From Thermosynechococcus sp. CL-1 (lineage in GTDB: Bacteria; Cyanobacteriota; Cyanobacteriia; Thermosynechococcales; Thermosynechococcaceae): 64,000 nt of DNA. The notes below the pieces were generated by a model that ran no database searches, was not told the origin of the DNA, and was given only the letters and a program-made list of their open reading frames with translations. This document shows, one piece after another, positions 1 through 9,111 of the stretch; the first letter of the stretch is position 1, and each line of letters starts with the position of its first letter. The stretch is taken from positions 2,544,001-2,608,000 of the forward strand of contig NZ_CP040671.1 of NCBI RefSeq assembly GCF_008386235.1, given 5' to 3'. A program made the position numbers and the translations under genes.

Positions 1-510
1 TTTCGCCGCCCCCACCTCACTGGAAATCCACACCTCCTTGAAAAACGGCGCTAACCCCAAGGCCTCTAGCACCCCATAGAGACGGCTATCAAAATTCGAC
101 ACCACCATCAGAGGAATGCCCTGAGCTTGCCACTCCTTCAACGCAGGCAGGACATCGCTATAAAGCAACCAAGGCTCAGCCGTGGCATAGTAGGCAAAGA
201 CAGGGGCAAAAAAACGATCAAAATCCGCAAACTGATCCAAGACGCCCGCGCGGCGAAATGTCTCTGCCGCAACCCCTTGCCACCACCGCAATTCTGCCTC
301 TGCCCGTTGTGCAGCCTCAAGATCAGGGAAAGCGCAGGGCGGGGCAGCCCTAAAGGCCTTAAAGAAGGCCACATCTAATGCGGCTGAATCAACCTGAACC
401 CCGACTTCAGCAGCAAAGCGACCATAAACGGTACCCACGGATTCCCGTAGGCCAAAGAGGGTGCCGACCGCATCGAGGGTAATGAGTTGGGGCGGATCAA
501 GCGGGGGCAT
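1..510 (-). CDS. HAD-superfamily hydrolase, 3' part cut by window edge
   Basis: The open frame starts at ATG 510 and runs off the left edge, giving about 170 residues. Near residue 13 it reads LDAVGTLF, the HAD motif I (Asp nucleophile). Near residue 135 it reads PLMVVSNFD, motif II (Ser). The helical cap between them fits the REG-2/HDHD3-like subgroup. Motif III, with the Lys and acidic metal ligands, would lie outside the window. By family this should be a small-molecule phosphatase or dehalogenase-like hydrolase; the substrate cannot be told. Its first 14 bases overlap the end of psb29, so the two are probably co-transcribed. Confidence 0.8.
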   Translation of the reverse strand, partial: MPPLDPPQLITLDAVGTLFGLRESVGTVYGRFAAEVGVQVDSAALDVAFFKAFRAAPPCAFPDLEAAQRAEAELRWWQGVAAETFRRAGVLDQFADFDRFFAPVFAYYATAEPWLLYSDVLPALKEWQAQGIPLMVVSNFDSRLYGVLEALGLAPFFKEVWISSEVGAAK

Positions 511-1165
511 CGGAACTGGCATCTACAGCGGGTGGGGGAGAGGCCTGCTGGGCACGGCGCTTGCGTTCTTGCTCCACCAGTTCTTTCATTAGACTACGAG
601 CCTGATTGATTTTATCGAGGTTGCTGCGGTAGAGTTCGAGATCCCGCTTGACTTTCTCGATGGGCAGCTTAATGACGGGAGCCAGTTGATCCAGTGTCTC
701 GTTGAGATTCGTTGTCAGATCCCCCGCCAGCTCCTCAAGGAAGGCATACAGTCCCACCGCATGGAGGCGGCTATATTTGCCCTCGTGGTTGAGGCTGCTG
801 AGGGGGGCACTGGGTTGACCACTGTTGAGTTCATCGAGGATTTGACTCAAGGGGCGGCCTTGGTACTGTTGCCAACTGGCGGCATCCTCCTTAAGCTGTT
901 GCGGGTTCATTTCCTCAGCCCCGCAGAGGGCATGGAAAATACTGGCGCGATCGCCCTCAGGCTGATACCCCTCCATAAACTGGTCAAAGGCGGTCACGAC
1001 CCCAAGGGCAAATAGGGGAGAGTAGCGAAAATCTACATTGACGCGCAGCAGGTGAACTTCAACAAGTAGTTCCTCAATAAAGCGGCGGTAGATCGAGTGA
1101 ATCGGTCGCCTGTGAGCCGCATAAAAAGCGCGTTTGGTATCAGAGACAGTTCGAGGATTTTGCAC
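497..1165 (-). CDS. psb29: Thylakoid formation / PSII biogenesis protein Psb29 (Thf1)
   Basis: The 222-residue product opens with RTVSDTKRAFYAAHRRPI and contains VDFRYSPLFALGVVTAFDQFMEGY, both highly characteristic of Psb29/Thf1. A charged coiled-coil-like tail ends in an Ala/Pro/Ser-rich segment. In cyanobacteria and plants this protein supports photosystem II assembly and repair and interacts with FtsH proteases (family knowledge). The start is GTG 1165, because the conserved block begins only a few residues later. The gene is divergent from the DUF309 gene with 56 bp between them, and overlaps the downstream HAD gene by 14 bp, which suggests an operon. Confidence 0.95.
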   Translation of the reverse strand: MQNPRTVSDTKRAFYAAHRRPIHSIYRRFIEELLVEVHLLRVNVDFRYSPLFALGVVTAFDQFMEGYQPEGDRASIFHALCGAEEMNPQQLKEDAASWQQYQGRPLSQILDELNSGQPSAPLSSLNHEGKYSRLHAVGLYAFLEELAGDLTTNLNETLDQLAPVIKLPIEKVKRDLELYRSNLDKINQARSLMKELVEQERKRRAQQASPPPAVDASSDAPA

Positions 1166-1221
1166 AAGCTCTGCCGATATTCGTTAAAAAATGTCATGAT
1201 TCTTTACTATTATCCCCCATT

Positions 1222-1602
1222 GTGCTCCCCCAATCAAATATGCCGCCTGAGCTTGCCTTAGCCATTGGCCAATTCAACAGAGGTGAATTCTATGCCTGCC
1301 ATGACACCCTCGAAGCCCTCTGGTTAGAGGCCAGTGAACCTGAGCGCACGTTTTACCAAGGTCTGCTACAAATTGCCGTGGCCTGCTATCACCTGAGTCG
1401 GGGCAACCAGCGGGGAGCGATTTTGCTGTTGGGGGAAGGGCGGCGTCGCCTTGAACAGTGTGATCCAGACTTTTGCGGCCTAGATTTGACAGCCTTTTTG
1501 ACGGCAGTGGCGGCGTTACAGGCGCAGCTTCAGACCCCCCTTGACTCAGAGCCAAAAATTCAGTTGCATCTTGCCGTTGCTCAATCCCTCGATCAAGCCT
1601 AG
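1222..1602 (+). CDS. DUF309 domain protein
   Basis: A small helical protein with the DUF309 signature: FNRGEFYACHDTLEALW followed by YQGLLQIAVACYHLSRGN, with conserved His/Glu pairs in the first helix hairpin. The family is widespread in cyanobacteria and plastids and has no firmly assigned biochemical role. The GTG at 1222 gives 126 residues; the ATG at 1240 is an equally plausible start and would give 120. The gene ends 13 bp before the stop of convergent dnaX, leaving almost no room for a terminator. Confidence 0.85.
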   Translation: MLPQSNMPPELALAIGQFNRGEFYACHDTLEALWLEASEPERTFYQGLLQIAVACYHLSRGNQRGAILLLGEGRRRLEQCDPDFCGLDLTAFLTAVAALQAQLQTPLDSEPKIQLHLAVAQSLDQA

Positions 1603-1615
1603 ACCCCGACAGCCC

Positions 1616-3436
1616 TTAAAACTCAAGCTCATCCTCTTCAGACGCTTCAGCAATTGGGGTGTCTGGACTTTCTCCCTCATCGGGTAAGCGAATAACCACC
1701 CCGTTAAAGAATCGTGCCAGTTTTTCGGCAGATTCACGCACAGGATCCGGGTCAGTGGTGAGAGGGGGCGGGGGTGGAGTAGGGGTTGGTTCTATGGGGG
1801 GTGGCGGTAGTTCTTCCCGTGGTTGAGAGGGAATGACGACAGCGGAGTGCGGCGGCTCCTTAGCTTTTGGCGCAGGCGTGGTTTTGTGGGGTAGGGGGGC
1901 AATCTCAAAGGCAACTTTGATGCGGCGGCCTAGAACTTGGGAAAAGGCGGCTTCAATTTTGGCTTGGTTATTCTTCGTCAGATTTAACAGTGTTTGATTA
2001 ACAATGCCGATGTGCACCTCGCGATCGCTCATTTGTCGCAGGTGACCATGTTGCGAGAGCAGAGCATAGGTACTCATTTGCATCTGTTGTAAGAGCTGTA
2101 ATGCTTGGTGCCACACCTCTTCAGGATTCTCGGCTGGTGCTTCAGTGGCTGGCTCTGGTGGAAGCGTTGGTGCAACAGGGTCTTTAATTTTTTGAACCGG
2201 TTTGGCCTGTGACTCAGATTCCTTGGGAGGCGGTTCTGGGGTCTTAGCAGGCGCAGCCAGGGCTTGGGGTTCGGCCTTAGGCGTTGGGACGCTCCTGAGT
2301 TTTGGATCAGCGGTAGGCGTTACTGGCGTTGCAGCAGGCGGTGGAACCGTCTCTGTGATCAGCCCCAGAATACTAATTTCCAGCCAGAGACGGGGTTGAT
2401 TGCTCTGTTTGACTTGACTTTCACAGGTGCGCAGATGTTGTTGGGCGTGCAGAATTTCCTCAACTGACCAGGCCTCAGCAAGGGTAATCAGTGCTTGCCA
2501 TGTTTCCGCTGTCAGGGCTACCAAGTCCTGCCGTTCAGGAGCTGTCTTGGCCAAGAGCAGATCGCGATAGAGGCTGGCCAGATTTTGCAAAATCGTCAGC
2601 GGATCGCGACCCCGTTCCAGTAATTGGCGGGTGTGCTCAAGAACCGCCACCGCATCCCGACGGGCGATCGCCCCCAGCAATTGCCGCAGATCCTGTTCTG
2701 GTACTGCCCCAGCCAGTTGCCATACATGTTCTACCGTGATCCGTTCAGGATATAAGCTCAACTGATCCAGCAAGCTTTCAGCATCCCGCAGTCCCCCTTG
2801 GGACAATTGTGCCACCAGGGTCAAGGCCTGCGGCTCAATGTCAATTTGCTCCTTATCGGCAATGTGCTGAAGGTGGGCAACCATCTCCCCTAGGGGAATC
2901 CGCCGAAAATCAAAGCGCTGACAGCGGGAAATAATTGTTGGCAAAACTCGCTGCGGATCTGTGGTGGCAAGGACAAAGACCACATGGGGCGGCGGCTCCT
3001 CTAGGGTTTTGAGGAGGGCATTGAAGGCCGACACACTGAGCATGTGGCATTCGTCAATCACATAAACTTTGTAGCGACACTGTACTGGGGCAAATTGTGC
3101 CTTCTCAATCAGTTCGCGAATGTTGTCCACCCCGGTGTGGCTGGCAGCATCAATTTCAATCACATCTAAGCTAGTGCCATTGGCCACCTGACGGCAGACC
3201 TCACACTGGCCACAGGGATCGGGGGTAGGCTTGGGAGTCCTCAGGCAGTTGAGGGACTTGGCTAAAATACGGGCACTAGAGGTTTTACCCGTGCCGCGAG
3301 GACCACAAAAAAGATAGGCAGGGGCAATGCGCTCCTTGAGTAGGGCTTGGGTCAGCGTGGTGGCGATCGCCCCTTGACCCACTAGATCTGCAAAGCGTTG
3401 GGGACGATATTTGTGATGCAGGGGTTCGTAGGTCAC
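1616..3436 (-). CDS. dnaX: DNA polymerase III subunit gamma/tau (clamp loader)
   Basis: 606 residues from GTG 3436. The AAA+ clamp-loader ATPase shows Walker A GPRGTGKTS at 45-53, zinc-module cysteines C64, C75, C78 and C81, Walker B VIDECH at 126-131, and sensor LATTDP at 156-161. A long Pro/Ala/Glu-rich linker follows from about 365 to 450, then a tau-type C-terminal region ending in acidic residues. It loads the beta clamp on DNA in the replisome (family knowledge). The ATPase motifs are continuous, so there is no intein here, unlike dnaX of Synechocystis. The annotation rests on motif order and full length. Confidence 0.96.
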   Translation of the reverse strand: MTYEPLHHKYRPQRFADLVGQGAIATTLTQALLKERIAPAYLFCGPRGTGKTSSARILAKSLNCLRTPKPTPDPCGQCEVCRQVANGTSLDVIEIDAASHTGVDNIRELIEKAQFAPVQCRYKVYVIDECHMLSVSAFNALLKTLEEPPPHVVFVLATTDPQRVLPTIISRCQRFDFRRIPLGEMVAHLQHIADKEQIDIEPQALTLVAQLSQGGLRDAESLLDQLSLYPERITVEHVWQLAGAVPEQDLRQLLGAIARRDAVAVLEHTRQLLERGRDPLTILQNLASLYRDLLLAKTAPERQDLVALTAETWQALITLAEAWSVEEILHAQQHLRTCESQVKQSNQPRLWLEISILGLITETVPPPAATPVTPTADPKLRSVPTPKAEPQALAAPAKTPEPPPKESESQAKPVQKIKDPVAPTLPPEPATEAPAENPEEVWHQALQLLQQMQMSTYALLSQHGHLRQMSDREVHIGIVNQTLLNLTKNNQAKIEAAFSQVLGRRIKVAFEIAPLPHKTTPAPKAKEPPHSAVVIPSQPREELPPPPIEPTPTPPPPPLTTDPDPVRESAEKLARFFNGVVIRLPDEGESPDTPIAEASEEDELEF

Positions 3437-3573
3437 TGCTGGGCTGCAATGGATATGCCAGAAGACGCTGGTGGGTAAATGCCGCGCATGTTATTCTAAC
3501 AGGCCAACGATGGCCATAGGCTCGCTGTCGGCGATCGCCCCTCAGTCTCCCCCAATGGAACCAGCCCTAGCCC

Positions 3574-3833
3574 CTAGAACCAGCCTTTTTTACCCGCAAT
3601 GTACGTTCTATAAAACTCTTCATCACTCTTGGTCAGGTAAATAATGCCCTCAATCAGGCCAATGATGCTCATGACAGGGGCAACCAAACCGCAGGTTAAA
3701 AGGCTCACCAACAGCATGATCAAGCCCTCGGTGTTGTAGCCCAGCACAAATTTGTGAATGCCCAAGGCACCCAAGAGAATACCGCAAATGGCGGCTGCAA
3801 TTTTTTCCCTGAAATATCGGAATTCGAGGTCAT
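3574..3833 (-). CDS. TM2-domain membrane protein with apparent frameshift
   Basis: The TM2 core (GALGIHKFVLGYNTEGLIMLL, then LTCGLVAPVMSIIGLIEGIIYL) is readable from about 3795 down to 3574 and predicts two membrane helices. In that frame no ATG, GTG or TTG precedes the first helix. The only good start, ATG 3833 behind a GGGGA stretch, is in another frame. It encodes MTSNSDISGKK up to a run of six A (minus strand; T run 3801-3806). One extra A would join it to IAAAICGILLGALGIHKF and give a normal 86-residue TM2 protein. This could be a decayed gene, slippage at the A run, or a sequencing error. Confidence 0.65.
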
Positions 3834-3967
3834 GGTTTCTTCCCCAATGGTTATTTTTGATACAGCGCGATCGCGCCCTCTTGGCCTACATCCTTCAGGG
3901 TTTCAGGGGGACTGTCAAGGGGCAAGTAGGCAGTTTGTTGATTGACGTTGAAGGTCAGGGTTAGGTT

Positions 3968-4420
3968 TTAAGCAGCAGCGACCCAATCAGCAAGGGGTTC
4001 CCAGCGCACAGTGCGATCGCCCCCCACTTCCACCACCACTTTGAACTTCGGTAGGGTTTGGGTTAACTGTGCCAAGTAGGCAAATTCCTGCCTTGAGAGG
4101 CGCTTGCCATCAATCAGCCAAAGCACCAGTCCCTTGGCATTGGGGGGCAGGTTTTCCAAGTGGTAGGTCACTAGGGGGGGCTGAAAATAAACGCGAATGT
4201 CTTCCTTGCCCGTGTGAGCCGGACGAATCCCGTGCGCTTGGGTCAGGTAGGCTGCCAAATCCCCCAAACCCGGTGCGCTCATGTGCAGGGTGGTATAGCC
4301 CTTGGAACGCAGTCGCCGTTGATAGCGACCCTCAAAGCCCCCCTCCGGCGGAACAAAGAGTGCCAGTGCCCCCGCCGATTCTAAATCTTTGACAAATTGA
4401 TAGCCAGCCAGCAGACCCAT
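3968..4420 (-). CDS. ndhN: NDH-1 complex subunit N
   Basis: A 150-residue protein beginning MGLLAGYQFVKDLESAGALALFVPPEGG, with the RLRSKGY and LVLWLIDGKRLSRQE blocks typical of NdhN. Its length matches the family. NdhN is a peripheral, cyanobacteria/plastid-specific subunit of the NAD(P)H:plastoquinone oxidoreductase involved in respiration, cyclic electron flow and CO2 uptake (family knowledge). The start is ATG 4420. No other ndh gene lies nearby, which is usual because ndh genes are scattered in cyanobacteria. Confidence 0.95.
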   Translation of the reverse strand: MGLLAGYQFVKDLESAGALALFVPPEGGFEGRYQRRLRSKGYTTLHMSAPGLGDLAAYLTQAHGIRPAHTGKEDIRVYFQPPLVTYHLENLPPNAKGLVLWLIDGKRLSRQEFAYLAQLTQTLPKFKVVVEVGGDRTVRWEPLADWVAAA

Positions 4421-4489
4421 AGATCTTTTCTCACAGGTTTCAGCATTCCATCCAGCACTTTATCATGGTCATTCCTACAGCGGGTATGC

Positions 4490-5161
4490 CTAAGTTAATA
4501 GCAGGGCAAATAGCCCACATAAGGCAATACCATCAAAGACACCCGCGCCACCAATACTCAGCACTCCCGCCGACATCCGCTCAATTTCCCGTAGGTGGAG
4601 TAAATCTGCACCAATCAGGGTTCCCAGCACACCTCCAGCAAAGGCAATGGGTGCCGCCGCTACGCCTCCAGAAATCAAAATGGCTGTCATTGCTGCTGTC
4701 AGGGGCGCGACCAAGGCATTCATTTGAATACCAATCCCCGGTACCACCTGAGCAGAGTAGTAACTGACAGCGGCCACAATTGCCGTCACCAAGAGAATCG
4801 CCAAGGGACTGACGCGGGTAAATTGATAGAGGGCTAGCACCGTCGGGATCAAGCCGCCCCCCACATTCAGTGCCACAATCGTCTTTTGCTCAATTTTGCG
4901 CAGGGGAATGCCCCAAAACCGACTTAACCAGAGTGCCTCAAAGTCGGGAACAATGGCCACCGTGGAGACCCGCTCATAGAGGGGGATATTAATCGTGCTG
5001 CCGAGAATCACAAGCAGCAGTAGCACTGAGGCAGCAGTGGGTGAAAAGCCCAACTTGGCAACGGCCACTTGTACAGCATCAAGAGCGATCGCTAGCCAAA
5101 GGAAAGGCAGCGACAGTAACAGTAGCACAAAAAGTAGAGCAGTAACAGGCAGATAAATCAT
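4490..5161 (-). CDS. DUF1614 family multi-pass membrane protein
   Basis: 223 residues, nearly all hydrophobic, with roughly seven predicted membrane segments. Motifs such as LGSTINIPLYE, IVALNVGGGLIPTVLALYQF and LSIGGAGVFDGI match the DUF1614 family, found in cyanobacteria, archaea and other prokaryotes and of unknown function. The GTLIGADLLHL segment near residue 185 carries charged residues between helices. It starts at ATG 5161, 17 bp after the stop of the FHA-kinase, so the two are probably one transcript. Confidence 0.8.
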   Translation of the reverse strand: MIYLPVTALLFVLLLLSLPFLWLAIALDAVQVAVAKLGFSPTAASVLLLLVILGSTINIPLYERVSTVAIVPDFEALWLSRFWGIPLRKIEQKTIVALNVGGGLIPTVLALYQFTRVSPLAILLVTAIVAAVSYYSAQVVPGIGIQMNALVAPLTAAMTAILISGGVAAAPIAFAGGVLGTLIGADLLHLREIERMSAGVLSIGGAGVFDGIALCGLFALLLT

Positions 5162-5178
5162 AGGAATTGGCGATCACG

Positions 5179-6423
5179 TTAAACTTGCGAGGATTCTTGG
5201 GGCAGTGCCGCAAGGGCTTCCTTGAGGGCTTTAGCCAAGGCGATCGCGGAAGGATAGCGATCGGGCAACAGAGGAGCCGTAGCACGGTGCAACACCTGTT
5301 TCAAAGGGTAAGGAATCTCTGGGCGATCCGAAACATCAAGGCGATGAAAGCCATCACGGTGGTGATAGAAACGCATCGGACTATCCCCCAACAGCAGAAA
5401 GGCTAGGGTTGCGCCCACTGCAAACAGATCCGACTGAATGGTGGGTTTGCCCATCATCTGTTCCGGGGCACTGTAGCCCTCCACGGCAATGCGGGTGCCA
5501 CCGGGGGAATGCCCCAGTTCTTTAACCGCCCCAAAGTCAATCAAAACAATTTGATTATCCCGCGATCGCACCAGTAGGTTACTGGGTTTGAGATCCCGGT
5601 GAATCACGGGTGGATCCTGATTGTGCAGATAGTCCAAGACACCGCAGGTTTGAATCATCCACTGCACCGCCTGAGGAATTGGCACCGTGCCATTGCGCAG
5701 TACCCAGCGCTCTAGGTCAATGCCATGAATGAGTTCCATGACCAAATAGCTTTTGCCATCTTCCACGAAAAAGTCATAAAAGCGGGGAATCCCTGCATGG
5801 TCAAGGAGCTGTAAGATGCGAGCTTCCCGTTCAAAGAGTTCCTGTGCCTTTTCATTGTCCTCCATATCAGACCGCAGTTCTTTGAGAACCCGCACCTCTG
5901 GAACCTTGTCAGTCCATCCCCCGGGGGGTTGCGCTTCACAGGCCAAGTAGGTTGTGCCAATGCCACCATGCCCTAAAAGGCGCAGGATGTGATAGTTGCG
6001 TACGGTGCGCTGCACATTGAGGGGTTGACCACAGTGAATGCAAAACAGATTCCCTGGCATATTACCGGCATGGGTACACTCACTGAGGGTGGGCGCACTG
6101 CGGCGAAAGGTTTGCTCATGGAATTCAAGAATTGGGCCTGTGGGTCCTAGCTGAATGAGACTGCCACTGGCAAGTTTGCTCTCGTCAACAAGGCGACCAT
6201 CAACAAACGTCCCGATCGCCCCCAAACTTTTGAGATACCAACGCCCGATATTTTCTGGATCCCGATAGCAAGACAGTTCAGCGTGATAGCGACTAATGAG
6301 AATATCATTGAGAATCACATCATTGTCTGCGGCACGACCAATACGAATAGTCGTTTTAATCGGGAAACGCCATGTTTTGACCGGAGTGCGTTTCCAAGGA
6401 TCTAACAGGTGCAGAATAATCAC
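5179..6423 (-). CDS. FHA-domain serine/threonine protein kinase
   Basis: 414 residues. The N-terminal FHA domain (about 20-100) has the phosphothreonine-binding pattern GR29-30, S44-R45 and H47. A short Cys-containing linker (C116, C128, C131) resembles half of a zinc ribbon. The Hanks-type kinase domain (about 143-410) has the glycine loop at 151-159, Lys181, catalytic loop HRDLKPSN at 275-282, DFG at 296-298 and APE at 319-321. All catalytic residues are present. No membrane segment is seen, so it is probably cytoplasmic. FHA-kinase fusions read phospho-Thr signals (family knowledge); the target is unknown. Confidence 0.9.
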   Translation of the reverse strand: MIILHLLDPWKRTPVKTWRFPIKTTIRIGRAADNDVILNDILISRYHAELSCYRDPENIGRWYLKSLGAIGTFVDGRLVDESKLASGSLIQLGPTGPILEFHEQTFRRSAPTLSECTHAGNMPGNLFCIHCGQPLNVQRTVRNYHILRLLGHGGIGTTYLACEAQPPGGWTDKVPEVRVLKELRSDMEDNEKAQELFEREARILQLLDHAGIPRFYDFFVEDGKSYLVMELIHGIDLERWVLRNGTVPIPQAVQWMIQTCGVLDYLHNQDPPVIHRDLKPSNLLVRSRDNQIVLIDFGAVKELGHSPGGTRIAVEGYSAPEQMMGKPTIQSDLFAVGATLAFLLLGDSPMRFYHHRDGFHRLDVSDRPEIPYPLKQVLHRATAPLLPDRYPSAIALAKALKEALAALPQESSQV

Positions 6424-6626
6424 GGGTGTGGAACTGCCACAGCAAACTCATCGAGATTTAGCCTATTTTCCTACACTTTGCCGATGTCTGCAGTGTTTTG
6501 CAATAAATCATAAACAGCTCAAGATGCCAAGGCTAACTGTTCTAACTGAGCATGCAGCCTTATTTTAGACTGTCTATCTGGCTTGGCAGTGCGCAATTGT
6601 TTATGAAAGAGACTATAGTCTTGGAT

Positions 6627-6655
6627 TTCTCACTACTGCCAAAGCGTAGTACACT
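6627..6655 (+). promoter_or_regulatory. Possible promoter of tRNA-Thr
   Basis: A TTCTCA hexamer at 6627-6632 and TACACT at 6650-6655 are separated by 17 bp, and the tRNA begins 10 bp after the second box. The -35 match is poor, so this is a weak inference from spacing. Confidence 0.35.
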
Positions 6656-6664
6656 AGGGGTAGT

Positions 6665-6737
<73 letters not shown>

Positions 6738-6846
6738 TTGATCCACTTTCACTCATTTCAGCACAATAGGGCTTGTCCCTTAGGCCAAGCGTTGCTGCCG
6801 ACAACAGGTCTATCATGATCAAGGAAACGATCGCGCCACCTCTGCC

Positions 6847-8343
6847 ATGCTTGTCTATTGCACCCGTCCCTACTGTCGTTGTCCCCAAAACGATGTTCCA
6901 GACTTAGACAACCCCAACAAACGGTACAGTCGTGTGGCTGAACGCTTTTGTACGGCCTGTGGGATGCCCTTGATTCTACGGGGACGATACGTTGCAGAGC
7001 GGGTTCTGGGTCAGGGGGGGTTTGGGGCGGCCTATCTAGCGCGGGATTTGGATACCCCCGGTCGGCGCGAATGCGTGATCAAGCAATTTCGCCCCAACGT
7101 CTCCGATCCCCAGAGTCGGCAAAAAGCTCAGGAACTCTTTGAGCGGGAAGGGCAAGTCCTTGAGGAACTGGGACAGCATGCCCAAATTCCCGACTTGCTG
7201 GCATTTTTTGCTGAAGAGGTTCCCAGTGCCAATGGCCAAGGAACAGAGCAGTATTTCTACTTGGTGCAGGAATATATTGACGGCGAAACCCTCGAAGATG
7301 AACTGGCTCAAAAGGGATGCTTTAGTGAGGAAGAGGTGCGGCAGGTGCTGCGGGAACTCCTACCCGTGTTGCAGTACGTCCATGACCACGGCTCGATCCA
7401 CCGTGACATTAAGCTCTCAAATATTATGCGCCAGCACCCCAGCAAGACAAAGTTTCCCGGCCAAGGGCGGCTCTATCTGCTGGATTTTGGTGCGGTGAAG
7501 CAGATTTCCCAAGCGGGGGGACAGCAAGGACACTTTACGGGTATTTATACCCAGTACTATGCGCCACCGGAACAAGCACGGGGGGAACGGGTCTATCCCA
7601 GTTCAGATCTCTATGCCTTAGCAGTGACTTGTATCATATTGCTGACCGGCAAAGATCCCAGTGAGCTATTCGACGCCTATAACAACCGCTGGCATTGGCA
7701 TTCCTATGCCCAAGTCAGTCCACAACTGCAAGCCATTCTAGATCGCATGCTACAACCTGCTCCTAGCGATCGCTACCAATCAGCGGCAGAGGTCTTAGCG
7801 GACTTAAATGCTTACTCTACCCCCGCCCCACCACCGCCCCCACCGCCACAACCAGTAACAGTAGCACCCCCTTCCCCGCCACCCGTAGTGTCACAACCGG
7901 CACCCCCTCCTTCACCTGGACCGGTGACGCCACCGACCAGCACACCACGTCCGAAAGCAAAACCGCCCCGCCAGCCTGCGCCTCCCTTACCGGCATTGAA
8001 AATTCTCATTGGTGCTGGCTTTACGGGCTTTGAAATGACGGCCTTGGGGTTGATGATTTTTAGTTTGATGACCGCTTGGCAGTTGCCTGTTGGTGTGAGT
8101 GCGGGGTTGATTGGTGCTCTATTTGCCTTTTTGGTGTTTTTGCAGTACAAACGCTGGATTGAACACTGGGAGCAGTTGATCATTGCGGTCATTTCAGGGG
8201 CAGTTCTTTTTTTTGTCCCCCTCTTGCAAGCAGGCCTAGGGGGTGTGACAGCGCTGCTCATTTGTGGTTTAGTGGGGTTGGGTTGCATGGTTATGGGCAA
8301 CATTTTTTTGCTGATTTACAATATCTTGGCGCGGTTGCTGTAG
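6847..8343 (+). CDS. Membrane-anchored Ser/Thr protein kinase with N-terminal Cys cluster
   Basis: 498 residues. It begins with a cysteine cluster (C5, C10, C12, C35, C38), a zinc-ribbon-like module also known from cyanobacterial SpkB-type kinases. The kinase domain (about 46-325) has glycine loop GQGGFGAAY at 55-63, Lys79, catalytic loop HRDIKLSN at 185-192 and DFG at 213-215. A proline-rich linker (about 327-385) leads to three or four hydrophobic helices at the C-terminus, which anchor the kinase to a membrane. This order (zinc ribbon, kinase, Pro linker, helices) suggests a cytoplasmic catalytic head on a membrane base. The substrate is unknown. Confidence 0.9.
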   Translation: MLVYCTRPYCRCPQNDVPDLDNPNKRYSRVAERFCTACGMPLILRGRYVAERVLGQGGFGAAYLARDLDTPGRRECVIKQFRPNVSDPQSRQKAQELFEREGQVLEELGQHAQIPDLLAFFAEEVPSANGQGTEQYFYLVQEYIDGETLEDELAQKGCFSEEEVRQVLRELLPVLQYVHDHGSIHRDIKLSNIMRQHPSKTKFPGQGRLYLLDFGAVKQISQAGGQQGHFTGIYTQYYAPPEQARGERVYPSSDLYALAVTCIILLTGKDPSELFDAYNNRWHWHSYAQVSPQLQAILDRMLQPAPSDRYQSAAEVLADLNAYSTPAPPPPPPPQPVTVAPPSPPPVVSQPAPPPSPGPVTPPTSTPRPKAKPPRQPAPPLPALKILIGAGFTGFEMTALGLMIFSLMTAWQLPVGVSAGLIGALFAFLVFLQYKRWIEHWEQLIIAVISGAVLFFVPLLQAGLGGVTALLICGLVGLGCMVMGNIFLLIYNILARLL

Positions 8344-8353
8344 GAGCGGGGCA

Positions 8354-9109
8354 ATGCAGTTAACGTGGTTGGAGAGCAATACTTGGTTGTGGGAGTTAGG
8401 TTATACGCGGATTTTGGTTGATCCGTGGTTTGTCGGGGCACTGACTTTTGGCAACACGCCTTGGCTGTTTCAGGCGGAGCGATCGCGCCCCTGTGCCATG
8501 CCGACTGATGTGGATGTCATTTTGCTTTCCCAAGGGCTACCGGATCACTGCCATGAACCTACCCTCCGCACCTGCGATCGCGCCCTACCGGTCATTGCCT
8601 CCCCCAGTGCCGCCAAAGTTGCCCAAGGCCTTGGCTTTGAAACAGTGATTGCCCTTAGCCCCCACCAAACCTACACGTACCGCGATCTCACAATTCAAGC
8701 CACGAAGGGCGCTAGTATCGGCCCTCGTCAACAGGAAAATGGTTACGTTCTGCGCTGGGGCACTCAAAGTCTCTACTATGAACCCCACGGCTGTCATGAT
8801 TCGTGGCTGCGCACCTACGGCAAGGTGGATGTGGTGATTACGCCGCTGTTGGATGTCTGTTTACCCGTGGTGGGGGCGATTCTCAAGGGGGGCAAAACGG
8901 CATTGGAATTGGGGCAATGGCTTCAGCCCAAGGTGATGATCACCACCGCTGGCAATGGTACCCTCCGTCTTCAGGGATGGCTACCGCGACTGCTCTCGGT
9001 CAAAGGCACCCTTGAGGAACTGCAAGTGTCGTTTCAGCGGCTAGGCCTCAACACTCGTTTGGTGGAACCAGTAGCCTACACTCCCCTTGTTCTTCTGGCT
9101 GAGCTCTAG
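8354..9109 (+). CDS. Metallo-beta-lactamase-fold protein with degenerate metal motif
   Basis: 251 residues with the MBL fold outline: strand ILVDPWF, then VDVILLSQGLPDHCHEPTL where the usual HxHxDH motif lies, then a GYVLRW/LYYEPHGCHD segment. The canonical first two histidines are replaced (SQGLPDH), although D and H remain and an extra HCH follows. I recall the same SQGLxDH variant in plant and cyanobacterial relatives, so it is probably a conserved subfamily. Hydrolase activity is uncertain. It lies 10 bp after the kinase and 2 bp before the PsiE-like gene, suggesting one operon. Confidence 0.8.
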   Translation: MQLTWLESNTWLWELGYTRILVDPWFVGALTFGNTPWLFQAERSRPCAMPTDVDVILLSQGLPDHCHEPTLRTCDRALPVIASPSAAKVAQGLGFETVIALSPHQTYTYRDLTIQATKGASIGPRQQENGYVLRWGTQSLYYEPHGCHDSWLRTYGKVDVVITPLLDVCLPVVGAILKGGKTALELGQWLQPKVMITTAGNGTLRLQGWLPRLLSVKGTLEELQVSFQRLGLNTRLVEPVAYTPLVLLAEL

Positions 9110-9111
9110 GG

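Noticed and set aside
1616-3436. Intein in dnaX
   Set aside because: Looked for because Synechocystis dnaX has one; the ATPase motifs are uninterrupted here.
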